From contig CACKZI010000005.1 of the NCBI GenBank assembly GCA_902604605.1, positions 1-36,089 of the forward strand: a stretch of 36,089 nt of DNA, written 5' to 3'. Below are positions 1-8,387 of the stretch, in pieces. Under the pieces are notes generated by a model. The model was not told the origin of the DNA, ran no database searches, and worked only from the letters and a program-made list of their open reading frames with translations. Each line of letters starts with the position of its first letter. The first letter of the stretch is position 1. This DNA is from an uncultured Pelagibacteraceae bacterium. Its GTDB lineage: Bacteria > Pseudomonadota > Alphaproteobacteria > Pelagibacterales > Pelagibacteraceae. The position numbers and the translations under genes are program-made.

Positions 1-1297
1 TAGTTTTATTTTTTAAGGCTGCTTTAGCTATTTTAGCTGCTTTGTCGTAGCCGATTTTAGGAGCTAAAGCAGTTACTAACATCAAAGAGTTATCTAAATA
101 ATATTTAATTTTTTCTTTGTCAGCTTTTAATCCTCTAATACAGTACAACCCAAAATTTCTAGAACTATCAGCTAATAAATCTATCGATTGTAAAATATTG
201 TGAGCAATCAAAGGTTTAAAAACATTTAACTCAAAGTGACCATGTGAACCAGCCATGGTAATACCATTATGATTTCCAATTACTTTGACACAGACCATTG
301 TAACAGCTTCCGACTGTGTTGGATTTACTTTGCCAGGCATGATTGAAGATCCTGGTTCATTAGCTGGAAGTATGAGTTCACCATATCCTGCTCTAGGACC
401 AGAGCCTAAAAATCGGATATCATTAGCAATTTTCATTAAACAAACGGCAGTAGTATTTAAGGTTCCTGAAAAATTTACTATTTCATCATGAGCTGCTAAA
501 GCTGCAAATTTATTTTTTGTTGGTTTAAAAGGTATCTTAGTTATTTTCCTGATTTCATTAATTATCTTTTTATCAAAACCTTTTTTACTATTTATACCAG
601 TTCCTACTGCAGTTCCTCCTTGAGCTAATAAATAAATTTCATTAAGTGCGTTTTTTATTCTGAGAATACAATCTTCTAATTGAGACTGGTAACCAGAAAA
701 TTCTTGGCCTAAAGATAATGGAGTTGCATCTTGTAAATGTGTTCTTCCTACTTTTACTATCTTTTTAAATTGAGAAACTTTCTTTTTTAATTCTTTATTT
801 AATAATTCTAAAGCCGGTAAAAGATTATTTTTTGTTTCAATCGCTATAGCTATATGCATAGCGGTAGGAAATACATCATTAGTAGATTGTGATTTATTTA
901 CATGATCATTAGGGTGAACGGGATTTTTTGAACCCTTTTTCCCCCCCAGAATTTCAATAGCTCTATTTGCTATGACTTCATTTACATTCATATTTGTTTG
1001 TGTACCAGAACCTGTTTGCCAAACTTTTAAGGGAAAATGTTCGTCTAGTTTTCCTGATATTACTTCATTAGAAGCTTTTATTATTGCTTTTGAAATATTA
1101 GGTAAAATTTGTTTTTCTTTAGCATGAACTATTGCGGCTGCTTTTTTTATAATTGCAATAGATTTAATTAGAATAGGTCTTACTAAAAACTCACCAATAT
1201 CAAAATATTTTTTTGATCTTTGAGTTGAAGCACCCCAGTATTTATCATCAGGAACACTGATTTTTCCAATACTATCGAATTCTTTTCTTAATTTCAT
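1..1297 (-). CDS. fumC: Fumarate hydratase class II (C-terminus cut by window edge)
   Basis: Reversible hydration of fumarate to malate in the TCA cycle, by the cytoplasmic oxygen-stable class II enzyme. Reading leftwards from an ATG at 1297, 432 codons stay open to the window edge. Class II fumarases are about 460 residues, so roughly 30 C-terminal residues are outside. Visible landmarks are the N-terminal YWGAST segment, [26 protein letters not shown], the [10 protein letters not shown] motif and the superfamily signature [11 protein letters not shown]. The related aspartase and argininosuccinate lyase families share the last signature, but GSGTQTNMN and HPNDHVN fit fumarase best. A run of seven C bases near 950 encodes Gly-Gly and keeps frame. 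It is divergent from the MazG-like gene, with 66 bp between the two starts. Confidence 0.95.
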   Translation of the reverse strand, partial: MKLRKEFDSIGKISVPDDKYWGASTQRSKKYFDIGEFLVRPILIKSIAIIKKAAAIVHAKEKQILPNISKAIIKASNEVISGKLDEHFPLKVWQTGSGTQTNMNVNEVIANRAIEILGGKKGSKNPVHPNDHVNKSQSTNDVFPTAMHIAIAIETKNNLLPALELLNKELKKKVSQFKKIVKVGRTHLQDATPLSLGQEFSGYQSQLEDCILRIKNALNEIYLLAQGGTAVGTGINSKKGFDKKIINEIRKITKIPFKPTKNKFAALAAHDEIVNFSGTLNTTAVCLMKIANDIRFLGSGPRAGYGELILPANEPGSSIMPGKVNPTQSEAVTMVCVKVIGNHNGITMAGSHGHFELNVFKPLIAHNILQSIDLLADSSRNFGLYCIRGLKADKEKIKYYLDNSLMLVTALAPKIGYDKAAKIAKAALKNKT

Positions 1298-1363
1298 GAA
1301 TATTATTTCTTAAAGTATATAGAATAGATATATATTAATTTTATTTAAACTTACAGGAGCAAA

Positions 1364-1735
1364 ATGACTAATTTCAATAAAGTAGGAACTTTCATGAAAA
1401 CTTTTGGCCAAGAAGTTAAAACAACACCCTCATTTAGTACTGATAAAATAAACAAGCTAAGGCTAGATCTTATTAAAGAAGAACTTAGTGAGCTAACAGA
1501 AGCAATGAATAATAAAGATTTATTAGAGGTTGCTGATGCTCTTACTGATATTTTATATGTCACCTATGGTGCAGGACATGCATTTGGTATTGATTTAGAT
1601 AAGTGTTTTGAGGAAGTCCAGAATTCAAATATGAGTAAATTAGATGAAAATGGAAAACCAATTTATAACGAGTCAGGAAAAGTGATGAAGGGTCCAAATT
1701 ATTTCAAGCCTGATCTTTCAAAATTTGTTAATTAG
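1364..1735 (+). CDS. MazG/PRA-PH-like nucleotide pyrophosphohydrolase
   Basis: A 123-residue all-alpha NTP pyrophosphohydrolase-family protein, probably hydrolysing a nucleoside triphosphate (or similar phospho-nucleotide) to the monophosphate and pyrophosphate. The Mg-binding pattern EExxE...ExxD is visible as E39-E40-x2-E43 and E55-x2-D58, the latter inside EVADALTDILYV. The C-terminal third (residues about 80-123) has a short insert-like stretch found in phage/housekeeping members annotated as phosphoribosyl-ATP pyrophosphohydrolase-like. It is not HisE, because there is no his context and the sequence is longer. An AGGAG-like RBS (caggag, 1354-1359) precedes the ATG. The gene ends 3 nt before the convergent nadC stop. 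The substrate cannot be told from sequence; house-cleaning of damaged nucleotides is an inference from the family. Confidence 0.8.
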   Translation: MTNFNKVGTFMKTFGQEVKTTPSFSTDKINKLRLDLIKEELSELTEAMNNKDLLEVADALTDILYVTYGAGHAFGIDLDKCFEEVQNSNMSKLDENGKPIYNESGKVMKGPNYFKPDLSKFVN

Positions 1736-1752
1736 AATTTAAAATTCTAATT
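1730..1752. terminator. AT-rich hairpin spanning the mazG-like/nadC junction
   Basis: A near-perfect inverted repeat (AATTAGAAT / ATTCTAATT, loop TTAAA) covers the 3-nt gap and both stop codons of the convergent genes. The symmetric position suggests a shared bidirectional terminator. The stem is almost all A/T and has only a short T run after it on each strand, so terminator activity is uncertain. Confidence 0.35.
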
Positions 1753-2572
1753 TAAAATCTATAGCTGGAGCGCTATGTGTAATGCTTCCCACTGAAATTC
1801 TATTTACTCCTGTTGCAGCAATAGATTTTACTGTTTTAAGATTTATATTTCCTGAAGCTTCAGTTTCATAATGTTTTTTTGCCAGTTTAACACCTAACTT
1901 TAAATTCTTATTACTCATATTATCAAATAGTACACAATTAAATTTTAAACCCATAATTTTTTGAAGTTGTTTTATATTGTCCACTTCAACAGTTATTTTT
2001 TTTTTATTTTTATTTTTGATAGCTGCAATTACTAACTTTTCAATATTTGAACTCGCAATATGATTATCTTTAATCAAGTATTCATCACTTAAGTTGAATC
2101 TGTGGTTTGTACCTCCTCCTAATCTAACAGCATACTTTTGAATTACTCTCAAATTAGGAATTGTTTTTCTTGTACAACAAATTTTACATTTTTTTCCAGC
2201 TAATTTAACAAATTTATTTGTTTTAGAAGCTATACCTGAAATATGAGATAAAAAATTTAAAGCAACTCTTTCTCCAATTAATATTGAACTAGATCTTCCT
2301 TTTATAGTTGCAATTAAAGAATTTTTTTTTACTGATGAACCATCTTTTTTTTTAATTGTAAACTTAATTTTCTTATCAACTTGTGCAAAAGTATGTTTCA
2401 TGAATAATAGCCCTGCAACAACAGCCTTTTGATTTGATATTAATCTTGCTGTAATAATTTTATCTTTTTTTAATAAGTTTGAAGTTATATCTCCATTTGG
2501 ATACAAATCTTCAGCTAGAGCGAGCTTAACTCGATCTTTAATAAAATTTTCACTTAATTTTATTTTTGACAC
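1739..2572 (-). CDS. nadC: Nicotinate-nucleotide pyrophosphorylase (quinolinate phosphoribosyltransferase)
   Basis: Converts quinolinate and PRPP to nicotinate mononucleotide, CO2 and pyrophosphate in de novo NAD synthesis. The 277-residue length is normal for NadC. Visible landmarks: EDLYPNGDITS near residue 21-31, GERVALNFLSHISGIA (100-115), the phosphate-binding TRKTIPNLR (134-142), GGGTNHR (152-158) and KDNH (168-171), then a C-terminal barrel with EVDN and SVGSITHSAPAIDF. It lies 6 nt downstream of nadA on the same strand, so the two form a nadA-nadC operon. NadB, the usual third partner, is not in this window. Confidence 0.96.
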   Translation of the reverse strand: MSKIKLSENFIKDRVKLALAEDLYPNGDITSNLLKKDKIITARLISNQKAVVAGLLFMKHTFAQVDKKIKFTIKKKDGSSVKKNSLIATIKGRSSSILIGERVALNFLSHISGIASKTNKFVKLAGKKCKICCTRKTIPNLRVIQKYAVRLGGGTNHRFNLSDEYLIKDNHIASSNIEKLVIAAIKNKNKKKITVEVDNIKQLQKIMGLKFNCVLFDNMSNKNLKLGVKLAKKHYETEASGNINLKTVKSIAATGVNRISVGSITHSAPAIDFKLEF

Positions 2573-2578
2573 AAATGA

Positions 2579-3583
2579 TTATCTACCGATAGCAACCATT
2601 TTTTCAACTGACAATCTGGCTTTATTGATTGTTTCCTGATCCATAATTATTTCACCAGTTTCATTTTCTAAGCAATCTAGGATTTTCGGCAAAGTAATTT
2701 TTTTCATATGTGGGCACATATTGCATGGTCTAATGAATTCTACATTTGGATTTTCTACTTGAATATTATCACTCATCGAACACTCTGTTACCATCATCAC
2801 TTTTTTCGGTTGATTGTCTTTAACATAATTTATCATGCCAGAAGTTGAGCCAGCAAAATCACTAGCTTTAATTACCTCAGGGGGACACTCTGGGTGTGCA
2901 ATTATTTTAATACCAGGATTGTTTTTTCTAATGTTATTAATTTCATTTTCATTAAACTGATCGTGAACAATGCAAATTCCTTTCCAAGAAATAATTTCGA
3001 CATTAGTTTGTGATGCTACATATTTTGCAAGATAATCATCTGGTAAAAAAATTACTTTTTTTACTCCTAATGATTTAACAATTTTAACTGCATTAGCAGA
3101 GGTACAGCAAACATCAGTCTCCGCTTTTACATCTGCAGAAGTATTAACATAAGAGACAACTGGAACTCCTGGATACTTTTCTTTTAATAACCTCACATCT
3201 TTTCCGGTTATCGAAGATGAAAGAGAGCAACCTGCTTTCATATCAGGTAACAAAACTTTTTTATTTGGGCTCATTAGTTTTGCAGTTTCGGCCATAAAAT
3301 GTACTCCAGCCATAACAATTATATCTGCAGAAGTTTTTGAAGCTTCTACTGCGAGAGCGAGAGAGTCAGCGGAAAAATCTGCTATCCCATGATAAATTTC
3401 TGGAGTTTGGTAATTATGAGCAAGGATAACTGCATTCTTTTCTTTTTTTAATTGGTTAATTTTGTGAATGTAAGGAGCATGAACTGACCATTCAATTTCT
3501 GGCATTACCTTAGATATTTTTTGGTAAATAAGATCAGTGGCTTTTTTTACTTCTTGATTAAATTCCATATTAAAATTTATCAA
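2579..3583 (-). CDS. nadA: Quinolinate synthase A
   Basis: [4Fe-4S] enzyme that condenses iminoaspartate with dihydroxyacetone phosphate to quinolinate, the committed step of bacterial NAD synthesis. The 334-residue reading shows AHNYQTPEIYHGIADF (about 55-70), MAGVHFMAETAK (91-102), the cluster cysteines near C119 (KAGCSLS), C204 (GICIVH) and the C-terminal PCNMCPHM (C287/C290), and HPECPPEV (230-237). The ATG at 3583 is given; an in-frame ATG five codons downstream (MEFNQEV) is equally plausible. It is first in the nadA-nadC pair and reads away from the tRNA-Leu gene 41 bp upstream. Confidence 0.95.
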   Translation of the reverse strand: MINFNMEFNQEVKKATDLIYQKISKVMPEIEWSVHAPYIHKINQLKKEKNAVILAHNYQTPEIYHGIADFSADSLALAVEASKTSADIIVMAGVHFMAETAKLMSPNKKVLLPDMKAGCSLSSSITGKDVRLLKEKYPGVPVVSYVNTSADVKAETDVCCTSANAVKIVKSLGVKKVIFLPDDYLAKYVASQTNVEIISWKGICIVHDQFNENEINNIRKNNPGIKIIAHPECPPEVIKASDFAGSTSGMINYVKDNQPKKVMMVTECSMSDNIQVENPNVEFIRPCNMCPHMKKITLPKILDCLENETGEIIMDQETINKARLSVEKMVAIGR

Positions 3584-3611
3584 TTTGAAACCTACTTGTC
3601 ATTGATTTAAT
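3584..3611 (+). promoter_or_regulatory. Possible tRNA-Leu promoter
   Basis: TTGAAA (3585-3590) and TTTAAT (3606-3611), each one mismatch from the sigma70 consensus boxes, are separated by 15 bp. Initiation would fall about 7 nt before the mature tRNA 5' end. The spacing is short and the region is AT-rich, so this is only a candidate. Confidence 0.3.
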
Positions 3612-3624
3612 GTGGGTCATATTT

Positions 3625-3710
3625 GCGGCCATGCTGAAATTGGTAGACAGGCACGGTTGAGGGCCGTGTGGACCTGGTCCATGAGAGTTCGAGTCTCTCT
3701 GGCCGCACCA
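3625..3710 (+). tRNA. tRNA-Leu (anticodon GAG)
   Basis: An 86-nt class II tRNA. The acceptor arm GCGGCCA pairs fully with TGGCCGC before an encoded ACCA end. The anticodon stem CACGG/CCGTG encloses the loop TTGAGGG, giving anticodon GAG (reads CUC/CUU). A long variable arm follows, and the T arm is GAGAG-TTCGAGT-CTCTC. The long variable arm and A discriminator agree with leucine identity. It ends 5 nt before the convergent ygfZ stop codon. Confidence 0.97.
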
Positions 3711-3715
3711 AGATA

Positions 3716-4603
3716 TTAAATTTTTATCCATTCAGGTACAAAAATCCTAAAAGATCCACCTTTGGCTTTAAATACAAAATCTTTATTAAAATTCTCATCT
3801 GAATATTTAATCAAAGCAAAAGGGTATTCTTCGTTGATTAAAACTTTTCCAATTTCAACATCATTAAAAAATATTGTTTCATCTTCAGACAGTTTTCCAT
3901 CAATAATTTCAATTGGTAATAATCTTTTAGAAAGCTTGTTTTTTAATTTAATTCTAGCAGTGTTTTCTTGGCCAACATAACATCCCTTTTTAAAATCAAT
4001 CCCATTTAGCTCTTCAAAGTTACATTCAATACCAAATAATTTATTTTTTAATTTATTTAAATTTTTTGGAACAATACCGAGTTTATGGCTTTTGCTATAA
4101 TAATTTTCAATTTTATCGTCTTTTAATTCAAGTTTTTTAAGAGATAAATAAAGTTTTTCTAAATTAATTATTAATCGAGCACCTAAATCTTTATTTCTCG
4201 GATCTAATATTATAGGATCCTCTCTGTATTTAAAAGTAAAGCCTAAAATATCCTGCGCACCTTCAATAGATAAATATTTATCAAACCCAAAACTTGCAAC
4301 AACAAATTCATTACTTAAGTTGAGAATTTCTACTTTTGATCTAATCTTATATAAATTAAGTTGCTTAAAGATTTCCTCTGATTGAGATTTTTCACAATCA
4401 ATAAAATAACCCGACTTATGTTTTACAACTATAAATTCATATAAAAATTTTCCCTGGGGTGTTAGTAATGAGGCAAAACAACTCGAACTATCAGTAACTT
4501 TATTTATGTCGTTACTAATTAAATTTTGTAAAAAATCCTTAGTATCTTCGCCATTAATATAAAGTATGGCTCTATCTTCTAGTATATAAACGCTGCTATT
4601 CAT
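3716..4603 (-). CDS. ygfZ: YgfZ/GcvT-family folate-binding Fe-S protein
   Basis: Tetrahydrofolate-binding protein of the YgfZ (IBA57-like) family, which helps assemble or repair certain Fe-S enzymes. The family hallmark KGCYVGQE is present, with the conserved Cys at residue 208 from the start chosen here, followed by basic residues as in other members. The N-terminal NGEDTKDFLQNLISNDI and LLTPQGKFLYEF are typical of the GcvT-like fold. The frame is open to an ATG at 4666, but that adds 21 non-conserved residues and would overlap the divergent pyrC start. The ATG at 4603 (MNSSVYILEDR) gives a normal 295-residue protein and leaves a 43-bp divergent spacer, so it is preferred. Confidence 0.88.
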   Translation of the reverse strand: MNSSVYILEDRAILYINGEDTKDFLQNLISNDINKVTDSSSCFASLLTPQGKFLYEFIVVKHKSGYFIDCEKSQSEEIFKQLNLYKIRSKVEILNLSNEFVVASFGFDKYLSIEGAQDILGFTFKYREDPIILDPRNKDLGARLIINLEKLYLSLKKLELKDDKIENYYSKSHKLGIVPKNLNKLKNKLFGIECNFEELNGIDFKKGCYVGQENTARIKLKNKLSKRLLPIEIIDGKLSEDETIFFNDVEIGKVLINEEYPFALIKYSDENFNKDFVFKAKGGSFRIFVPEWIKI

Positions 4604-4605
4604 AT

Positions 4606-4632
4606 TTGATTGATACTCTAATTTAATATAAT
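4606..4632 (+). promoter_or_regulatory. Candidate promoter for the dihydroorotase gene
   Basis: TTGATT (4606-4611) and a perfect TATAAT (4627-4632) with 15-bp spacing lie in the 43-bp divergent spacer, 14 nt before the ATG. Transcription would start almost at the start codon, leaving a very short leader. The perfect -10 is the main support; the spacing is shorter than ideal. Confidence 0.4.
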
Positions 4633-4646
4633 AACTTTTTTCATAA

Positions 4647-5954
4647 ATGTTAGATCTAATAATCAAAAATGGACAATGTTATATCAATGGAAAGTTAGAA
4701 ACCAAAGATATTGCTATTGATAATGGAAAAATTTTTAAGATTGGGGAAATCTCCGAAGAAGCTAAAGAGACTTATAATGCAAACAATCAAATCGTTTTAC
4801 CTGGCTGTATTGATACTCAAACTCACTTTAGAGAACCAGGCTCGACAGATACAGAAGATCTTCATTCTGGAAGTAGAGCTGCAGTAGCAGGAGGTATTAC
4901 AGCAGTATTTGAAATGCCAAATACTAATCCACCCACTTCAAACATAAAAGAATTTCAAAGAAAATTAGATCTTGCAAAAAATAGAATGTATTGCAATTAC
5001 GCTTTTTATTTTGGTGCAACAGCGGATAATGTAAATCAATTAGCTGAATTAAAAGATTTAGAGGGTTGTTGCGGTATTAAATTATTTGCTGGTTCTTCAA
5101 CTGGTAATCTTTTAGTAGCCGATGAAAAAGATATAGATAAAGTATTTGAAAATTGTTCAAAAATTGTTGCAGTTCACTCAGAAGATGAGGAAGTTTTAAA
5201 TAAAAATAAAAAATTAATCAAAAATGGAGATGTACGCTCACATCCTATTTGGAGAAGTGAAGAGTGTGCAATGTCCTCTACAAGAAGAATTGTTAGACTT
5301 GCTGAAAAGCATAATAAGAAAGCTCATGTACTTCATATCACAACAAAACAAGAGATAGATTTTTTATCTCAACACAAAGGAAATATTACTTTTGAAATTA
5401 CCCCACAACATTTAACAATCTATGCACCAGATTGTTATGATAAACTTGGAACATATGCACAAATGAATCCTCCTATCAGGGACAAAACTCATTACGATAG
5501 ACTGTGGTATGCAGTAAAAAATAATTTGAATGATACTATTGGATCAGATCATGCTCCACATTTAAAAGTGAATAAAGATAAAGAATACCCAAACTCTCCA
5601 TCAGGCATGCCAGGTGTTCAAACACTTATGCCAGTAATGCTAAATCATGTTAATGATGGAAAATTATCGCTCACACAATTGATAAATCTTGTGTGTGAGA
5701 ATCCAGTTAAAATTTTTGGAATTCAGAATAAAGGATTTATTAAAGAAGGTTATGATGCTGATTTTACAATTGTAGACATGAATAAGGAAATTCTAATTAA
5801 AAATGAAAATATTGAGAGTAAATGTGGATGGTCGCCTTTTAATGGATTTAAGTTTAAAGGAGCACCAGTAGCAACCATAATTGCAGGCAAAACAAAAATG
5901 AAAGATGATAAAATTTTAGGTGAACCTGAAGGCAATCCTTTAAAATTTAGTTAA
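4647..5954 (+). CDS. pyrC: Dihydroorotase-family amidohydrolase (PyrC-like)
   Basis: A 435-residue member of the cyclic amidohydrolase family; the expected reaction is reversible cyclisation of carbamoyl aspartate to dihydroorotate in pyrimidine synthesis. The barrel landmarks are D56-T-Q-T-H60-F-R62-EPG, FEMPNTNP (about 88-95), IKLFAGSSTG with K145, H177 (AVHSED), H230 (HVLHIT) and D301 (GSDHAPH), ending with the composite beta-domain that holds the DFTIVD strand. The usual D-x-H-x-H metal motif reads D-x-Q-x-H: the first histidine is glutamine at 58. From memory this substitution is seen in a whole alphaproteobacterial COG0044 subgroup annotated as dihydroorotase, so it is lineage-typical, but activity is less certain. 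It overlaps the convergent SMR gene by 8 nt. Confidence 0.85.
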   Translation: MLDLIIKNGQCYINGKLETKDIAIDNGKIFKIGEISEEAKETYNANNQIVLPGCIDTQTHFREPGSTDTEDLHSGSRAAVAGGITAVFEMPNTNPPTSNIKEFQRKLDLAKNRMYCNYAFYFGATADNVNQLAELKDLEGCCGIKLFAGSSTGNLLVADEKDIDKVFENCSKIVAVHSEDEEVLNKNKKLIKNGDVRSHPIWRSEECAMSSTRRIVRLAEKHNKKAHVLHITTKQEIDFLSQHKGNITFEITPQHLTIYAPDCYDKLGTYAQMNPPIRDKTHYDRLWYAVKNNLNDTIGSDHAPHLKVNKDKEYPNSPSGMPGVQTLMPVMLNHVNDGKLSLTQLINLVCENPVKIFGIQNKGFIKEGYDADFTIVDMNKEILIKNENIESKCGWSPFNGFKFKGAPVATIIAGKTKMKDDKILGEPEGNPLKFS

Positions 5955-6279
5955 TTTTTACAGTAAAACTATTTACAAGTATTACTCCAATAACAATTAG
6001 AAATAATCCCGCTATAGCTTGCCAAGCTAAAGTTTGTTTGAAAAAGAAATACCCAAGTATAGCTATTGTAAAAACACCTAGTCCACTCCAAGTGGCATAT
6101 ACAATTGCAATTGGAAGTTTGTCCATCACAAAAGTCATTAGATAAAATGATATGAGATAAAATATTGTAAGGCAGACTGTAGGAATAATCTTTGTAAAAT
6201 TTTGAGATACCGGTAACAACATTGTTCCAGCAACCTCACAAAAAATAGCAATAAGTAAAAAAGAATATGTTTTAACCAT
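5947..6279 (-). CDS. Small multidrug resistance (SMR) family transporter
   Basis: A 110-residue inner-membrane protein with four hydrophobic segments and the SMR plan: E15 in the first helix (equivalent to EmrE Glu14, the proton/substrate site), the helix-3 signature around AIVYATWSGLGVF, and a fourth helix IAGLFLIVIGVILVN. Members export cationic compounds, guanidinium or, rarely, polyamines; the substrate cannot be assigned from sequence. Its start overlaps the last 8 nt of the upstream acyl-CoA synthetase, so it is translationally coupled to it. Its 3' end overlaps the pyrC 3' end by 8 nt. Confidence 0.88.
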   Translation of the reverse strand: MVKTYSFLLIAIFCEVAGTMLLPVSQNFTKIIPTVCLTIFYLISFYLMTFVMDKLPIAIVYATWSGLGVFTIAILGYFFFKQTLAWQAIAGLFLIVIGVILVNSFTVKIN

Positions 6280-8173
6280 TATTTAGTATTTTGTTATCAA
6301 TCAAGTCTTGTTTTATTTCGTCAAGAATTGCAGGATCGTCAATAGTCGGAGGCATTTTATATTCAACATTATCAGCAATTTTTCTGATTGTACCTCTCAG
6401 AATCTTACCTGATCTTGTTTTTGGAAGTCTTTTAATTACTAACGCTACTTTAAATGCAGCCACTGGACCAATTTTATCTCGAACCATTTGAATACATTCC
6501 TTAGAAATTGTTTCATTATCTTTATCAACACCCGCTTTTAAAACAATCAATCCAATAGGTAATTGTCCTTTTAATTTATCTGCGATTCCAAGAACTGCAC
6601 ATTCAGCAACTGATTGGTGTTCAGATAAAACTTCCTCAATAGCTCCAGTTGACAATCTGTGCCCAGCTACATTTATTATATCATCAGTTCTAGACATGAT
6701 CCAGATATAACCATCTTCATCAATATGTCCTGCATCATAAGTTTGATAGTAACCTTCATAGTTTGACATATAATTTTCTTTATATCTCTTATCAGCATTC
6801 CACAAAGTTGGAAAAGTACCTGGAGGCAATGGTAACTTTACAACAATATCTCCCATTTCATTTGGTTTTGCTAAAGTTTGATCTGATTTAATAATCTTCA
6901 CATCATAACCAGGCACTGCTTTGCATGCCGAACCATATTTTGTTTTCATCATTTCAATTCCTGTGCAATTTGAACTGATCGCCCAACTTGTTTCTGTTTG
7001 CCACCAGTGATCAATTACCGGGACTTTTAATAAATTTTCAGCCCATTTTATTGTATCTGGATCAGCTCTTTCGCCAGCAAGAAATAGACTTTCAAAATTA
7101 CTTAAATCATATTTAGAAAAAAATTTACCATCAGGATCCTCTTTTTTAATTGCTCTAAAAGCTGTTGGAGCTGTGAATAAAGATTTTACTTTATAATCTG
7201 AAATGATTTTCCAGAAAGCACCTGCATCTGGTGTTCCAACTGGTTTACCTTCAAACAAAACTGTTGTGCATCCTTTAAACAATGGTGCGTAAACAATATA
7301 TGAGTGACCAACGATCCAGCCAATATCACTTGCAGACCACCATATGTCACTCTCATCAATGTTATAAATATTTTTCATTGTCCATTTTAAAGCAACAATG
7401 TGACCACCAATATCTCTAACTATTCCTTTTGGAGTACCTGTTGTTCCTGAAGTGTAAAGTATATAAGCAAATTCATTTGAGTTCATCTCAACACAGTCTG
7501 TGTCTTTTGCATTTGATAGTGCTTCATCCCAACTTATTTCGTTAGGTGCATTTAATTTAACCTCATGACCTTTTCTTTGGAATAAAATCATTTTATCAAT
7601 CTTATGTTTTGCTTGTTTGACTGCTCCGTCTACTAACGGTTTGTATTCAACAGTCCTTCCGGGTTCAAAACCACAAGAAGCTGTTACTAGAATTTTTGCT
7701 TTACTGTCATCAATCCTACTAGCAAGTTCATTTGAAGCAAAACCACCGAAAACAACTGAATGAATTGCTCCAACTCTACCACATGCAAGCATTGCAATGA
7801 CCGCTTCTGGTATCATTGGCATGTAAATTATAACTCTGTCACCTTTGTTGATACCCTGATCTTTTAATGCACCAGCAAATTTGGAAACTTTTGATTTTAA
7901 TTCTTCATAAGTGTGCTTACTTTTGTTTCCAGTGATTGGACTATCATAAATTAATGCTGTCTTTTTACCTTTTCCTTGATCAATGTGAATATCGAGAGCA
8001 TTATAACAAGTATTTGTAACTCCATCTTCAAACCATTTATAAAATGGTGGATTGGATTTATTTAAAATTTTTGTCGGCTTATTAAACCAAAAAATATCAT
8101 TAGAAGCTTCTTGCCAGAATTTTTCAGGATTTTTGATGGATTCCTCATAAATTTTGGTAAATTTTTCAGACAT
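6272..8173 (-). CDS. prpE: Propionyl-CoA synthetase-type acyl-CoA ligase
   Basis: ATP-dependent activation of a short-chain acid (propionate or acetate) to its CoA thioester through an acyl-adenylate. The 633-residue length matches the AcsA/PrpE family. The P-loop region is SGTTGTPKG (242-250) followed by RDIGGH, and SASDIGWIVGHSYIVYAPL (280-298) is characteristic of PrpE rather than AcsA. WWQTETSW, the hinge region DEDGYIWIMSRTDDIINVAGH and the acetylation-regulated lysine of PKTRSGK (K590) are all present. Substrate preference for propionate is inferred from similarity to PrpE. The gene is divergent from the proteorhodopsin gene across a 214-bp spacer and heads a two-gene unit with the SMR transporter. 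Confidence 0.9.
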   Translation of the reverse strand: MSEKFTKIYEESIKNPEKFWQEASNDIFWFNKPTKILNKSNPPFYKWFEDGVTNTCYNALDIHIDQGKGKKTALIYDSPITGNKSKHTYEELKSKVSKFAGALKDQGINKGDRVIIYMPMIPEAVIAMLACGRVGAIHSVVFGGFASNELASRIDDSKAKILVTASCGFEPGRTVEYKPLVDGAVKQAKHKIDKMILFQRKGHEVKLNAPNEISWDEALSNAKDTDCVEMNSNEFAYILYTSGTTGTPKGIVRDIGGHIVALKWTMKNIYNIDESDIWWSASDIGWIVGHSYIVYAPLFKGCTTVLFEGKPVGTPDAGAFWKIISDYKVKSLFTAPTAFRAIKKEDPDGKFFSKYDLSNFESLFLAGERADPDTIKWAENLLKVPVIDHWWQTETSWAISSNCTGIEMMKTKYGSACKAVPGYDVKIIKSDQTLAKPNEMGDIVVKLPLPPGTFPTLWNADKRYKENYMSNYEGYYQTYDAGHIDEDGYIWIMSRTDDIINVAGHRLSTGAIEEVLSEHQSVAECAVLGIADKLKGQLPIGLIVLKAGVDKDNETISKECIQMVRDKIGPVAAFKVALVIKRLPKTRSGKILRGTIRKIADNVEYKMPPTIDDPAILDEIKQDLIDNKILNNG

Positions 8174-8317
8174 AGTAATTTGATTCGATATTGCCTTTTT
8201 TTTGATTTTTAAATTATAAATTGTATTTAATTTTAAAAAGTCAATAAAATCAATGTAAATTAATGATAATTAAGTCTTCAATAATCTATTTATTTTTGAT
8301 AATTAACGCTCAGCTTT

Positions 8318-8353
8318 GGTTTAAGGAAGCTTAAACCTAGTTTATATAAACTA
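8318..8353. repeat. Tandem perfect palindromes upstream of proteorhodopsin
   Basis: Two abutting inverted repeats sit 35-70 bp before the proteorhodopsin ATG. GGTTTAAG-GAAG-CTTAAACC (8318-8337) is a perfect 8-bp stem with a 4-nt loop. TAGTTTATATAAACTA (8338-8353) is a perfect 16-bp palindrome. They lie where the promoter or 5' leader should be, so they could be dimeric-regulator operators or leader hairpins. The rest of the 8174-8387 spacer shows only AT-rich sequence and a good RBS (gagggag, 8374-8380). Confidence 0.55.
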
Positions 8354-8387
8354 AACAAATAAAAACTAACTAAAGAGGGAGTTTTTT

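Noticed and set aside
941..957. C7 homopolymer in fumC as a phase-variation tract or frameshift
   Set aside because: The frame is intact through it (Gly-Gly-Lys-Lys) and it is short; no sign of switching from one sequence.
4604..4666. Longer ygfZ start at 4666
   Set aside because: It would overlap the divergent pyrC start and promoter and adds non-family residues.
8174..8317. Riboswitch in the long spacer before proteorhodopsin
   Set aside because: Only the two palindromes stand out; no known riboswitch core (SAM, glycine, TPP) could be recognised.
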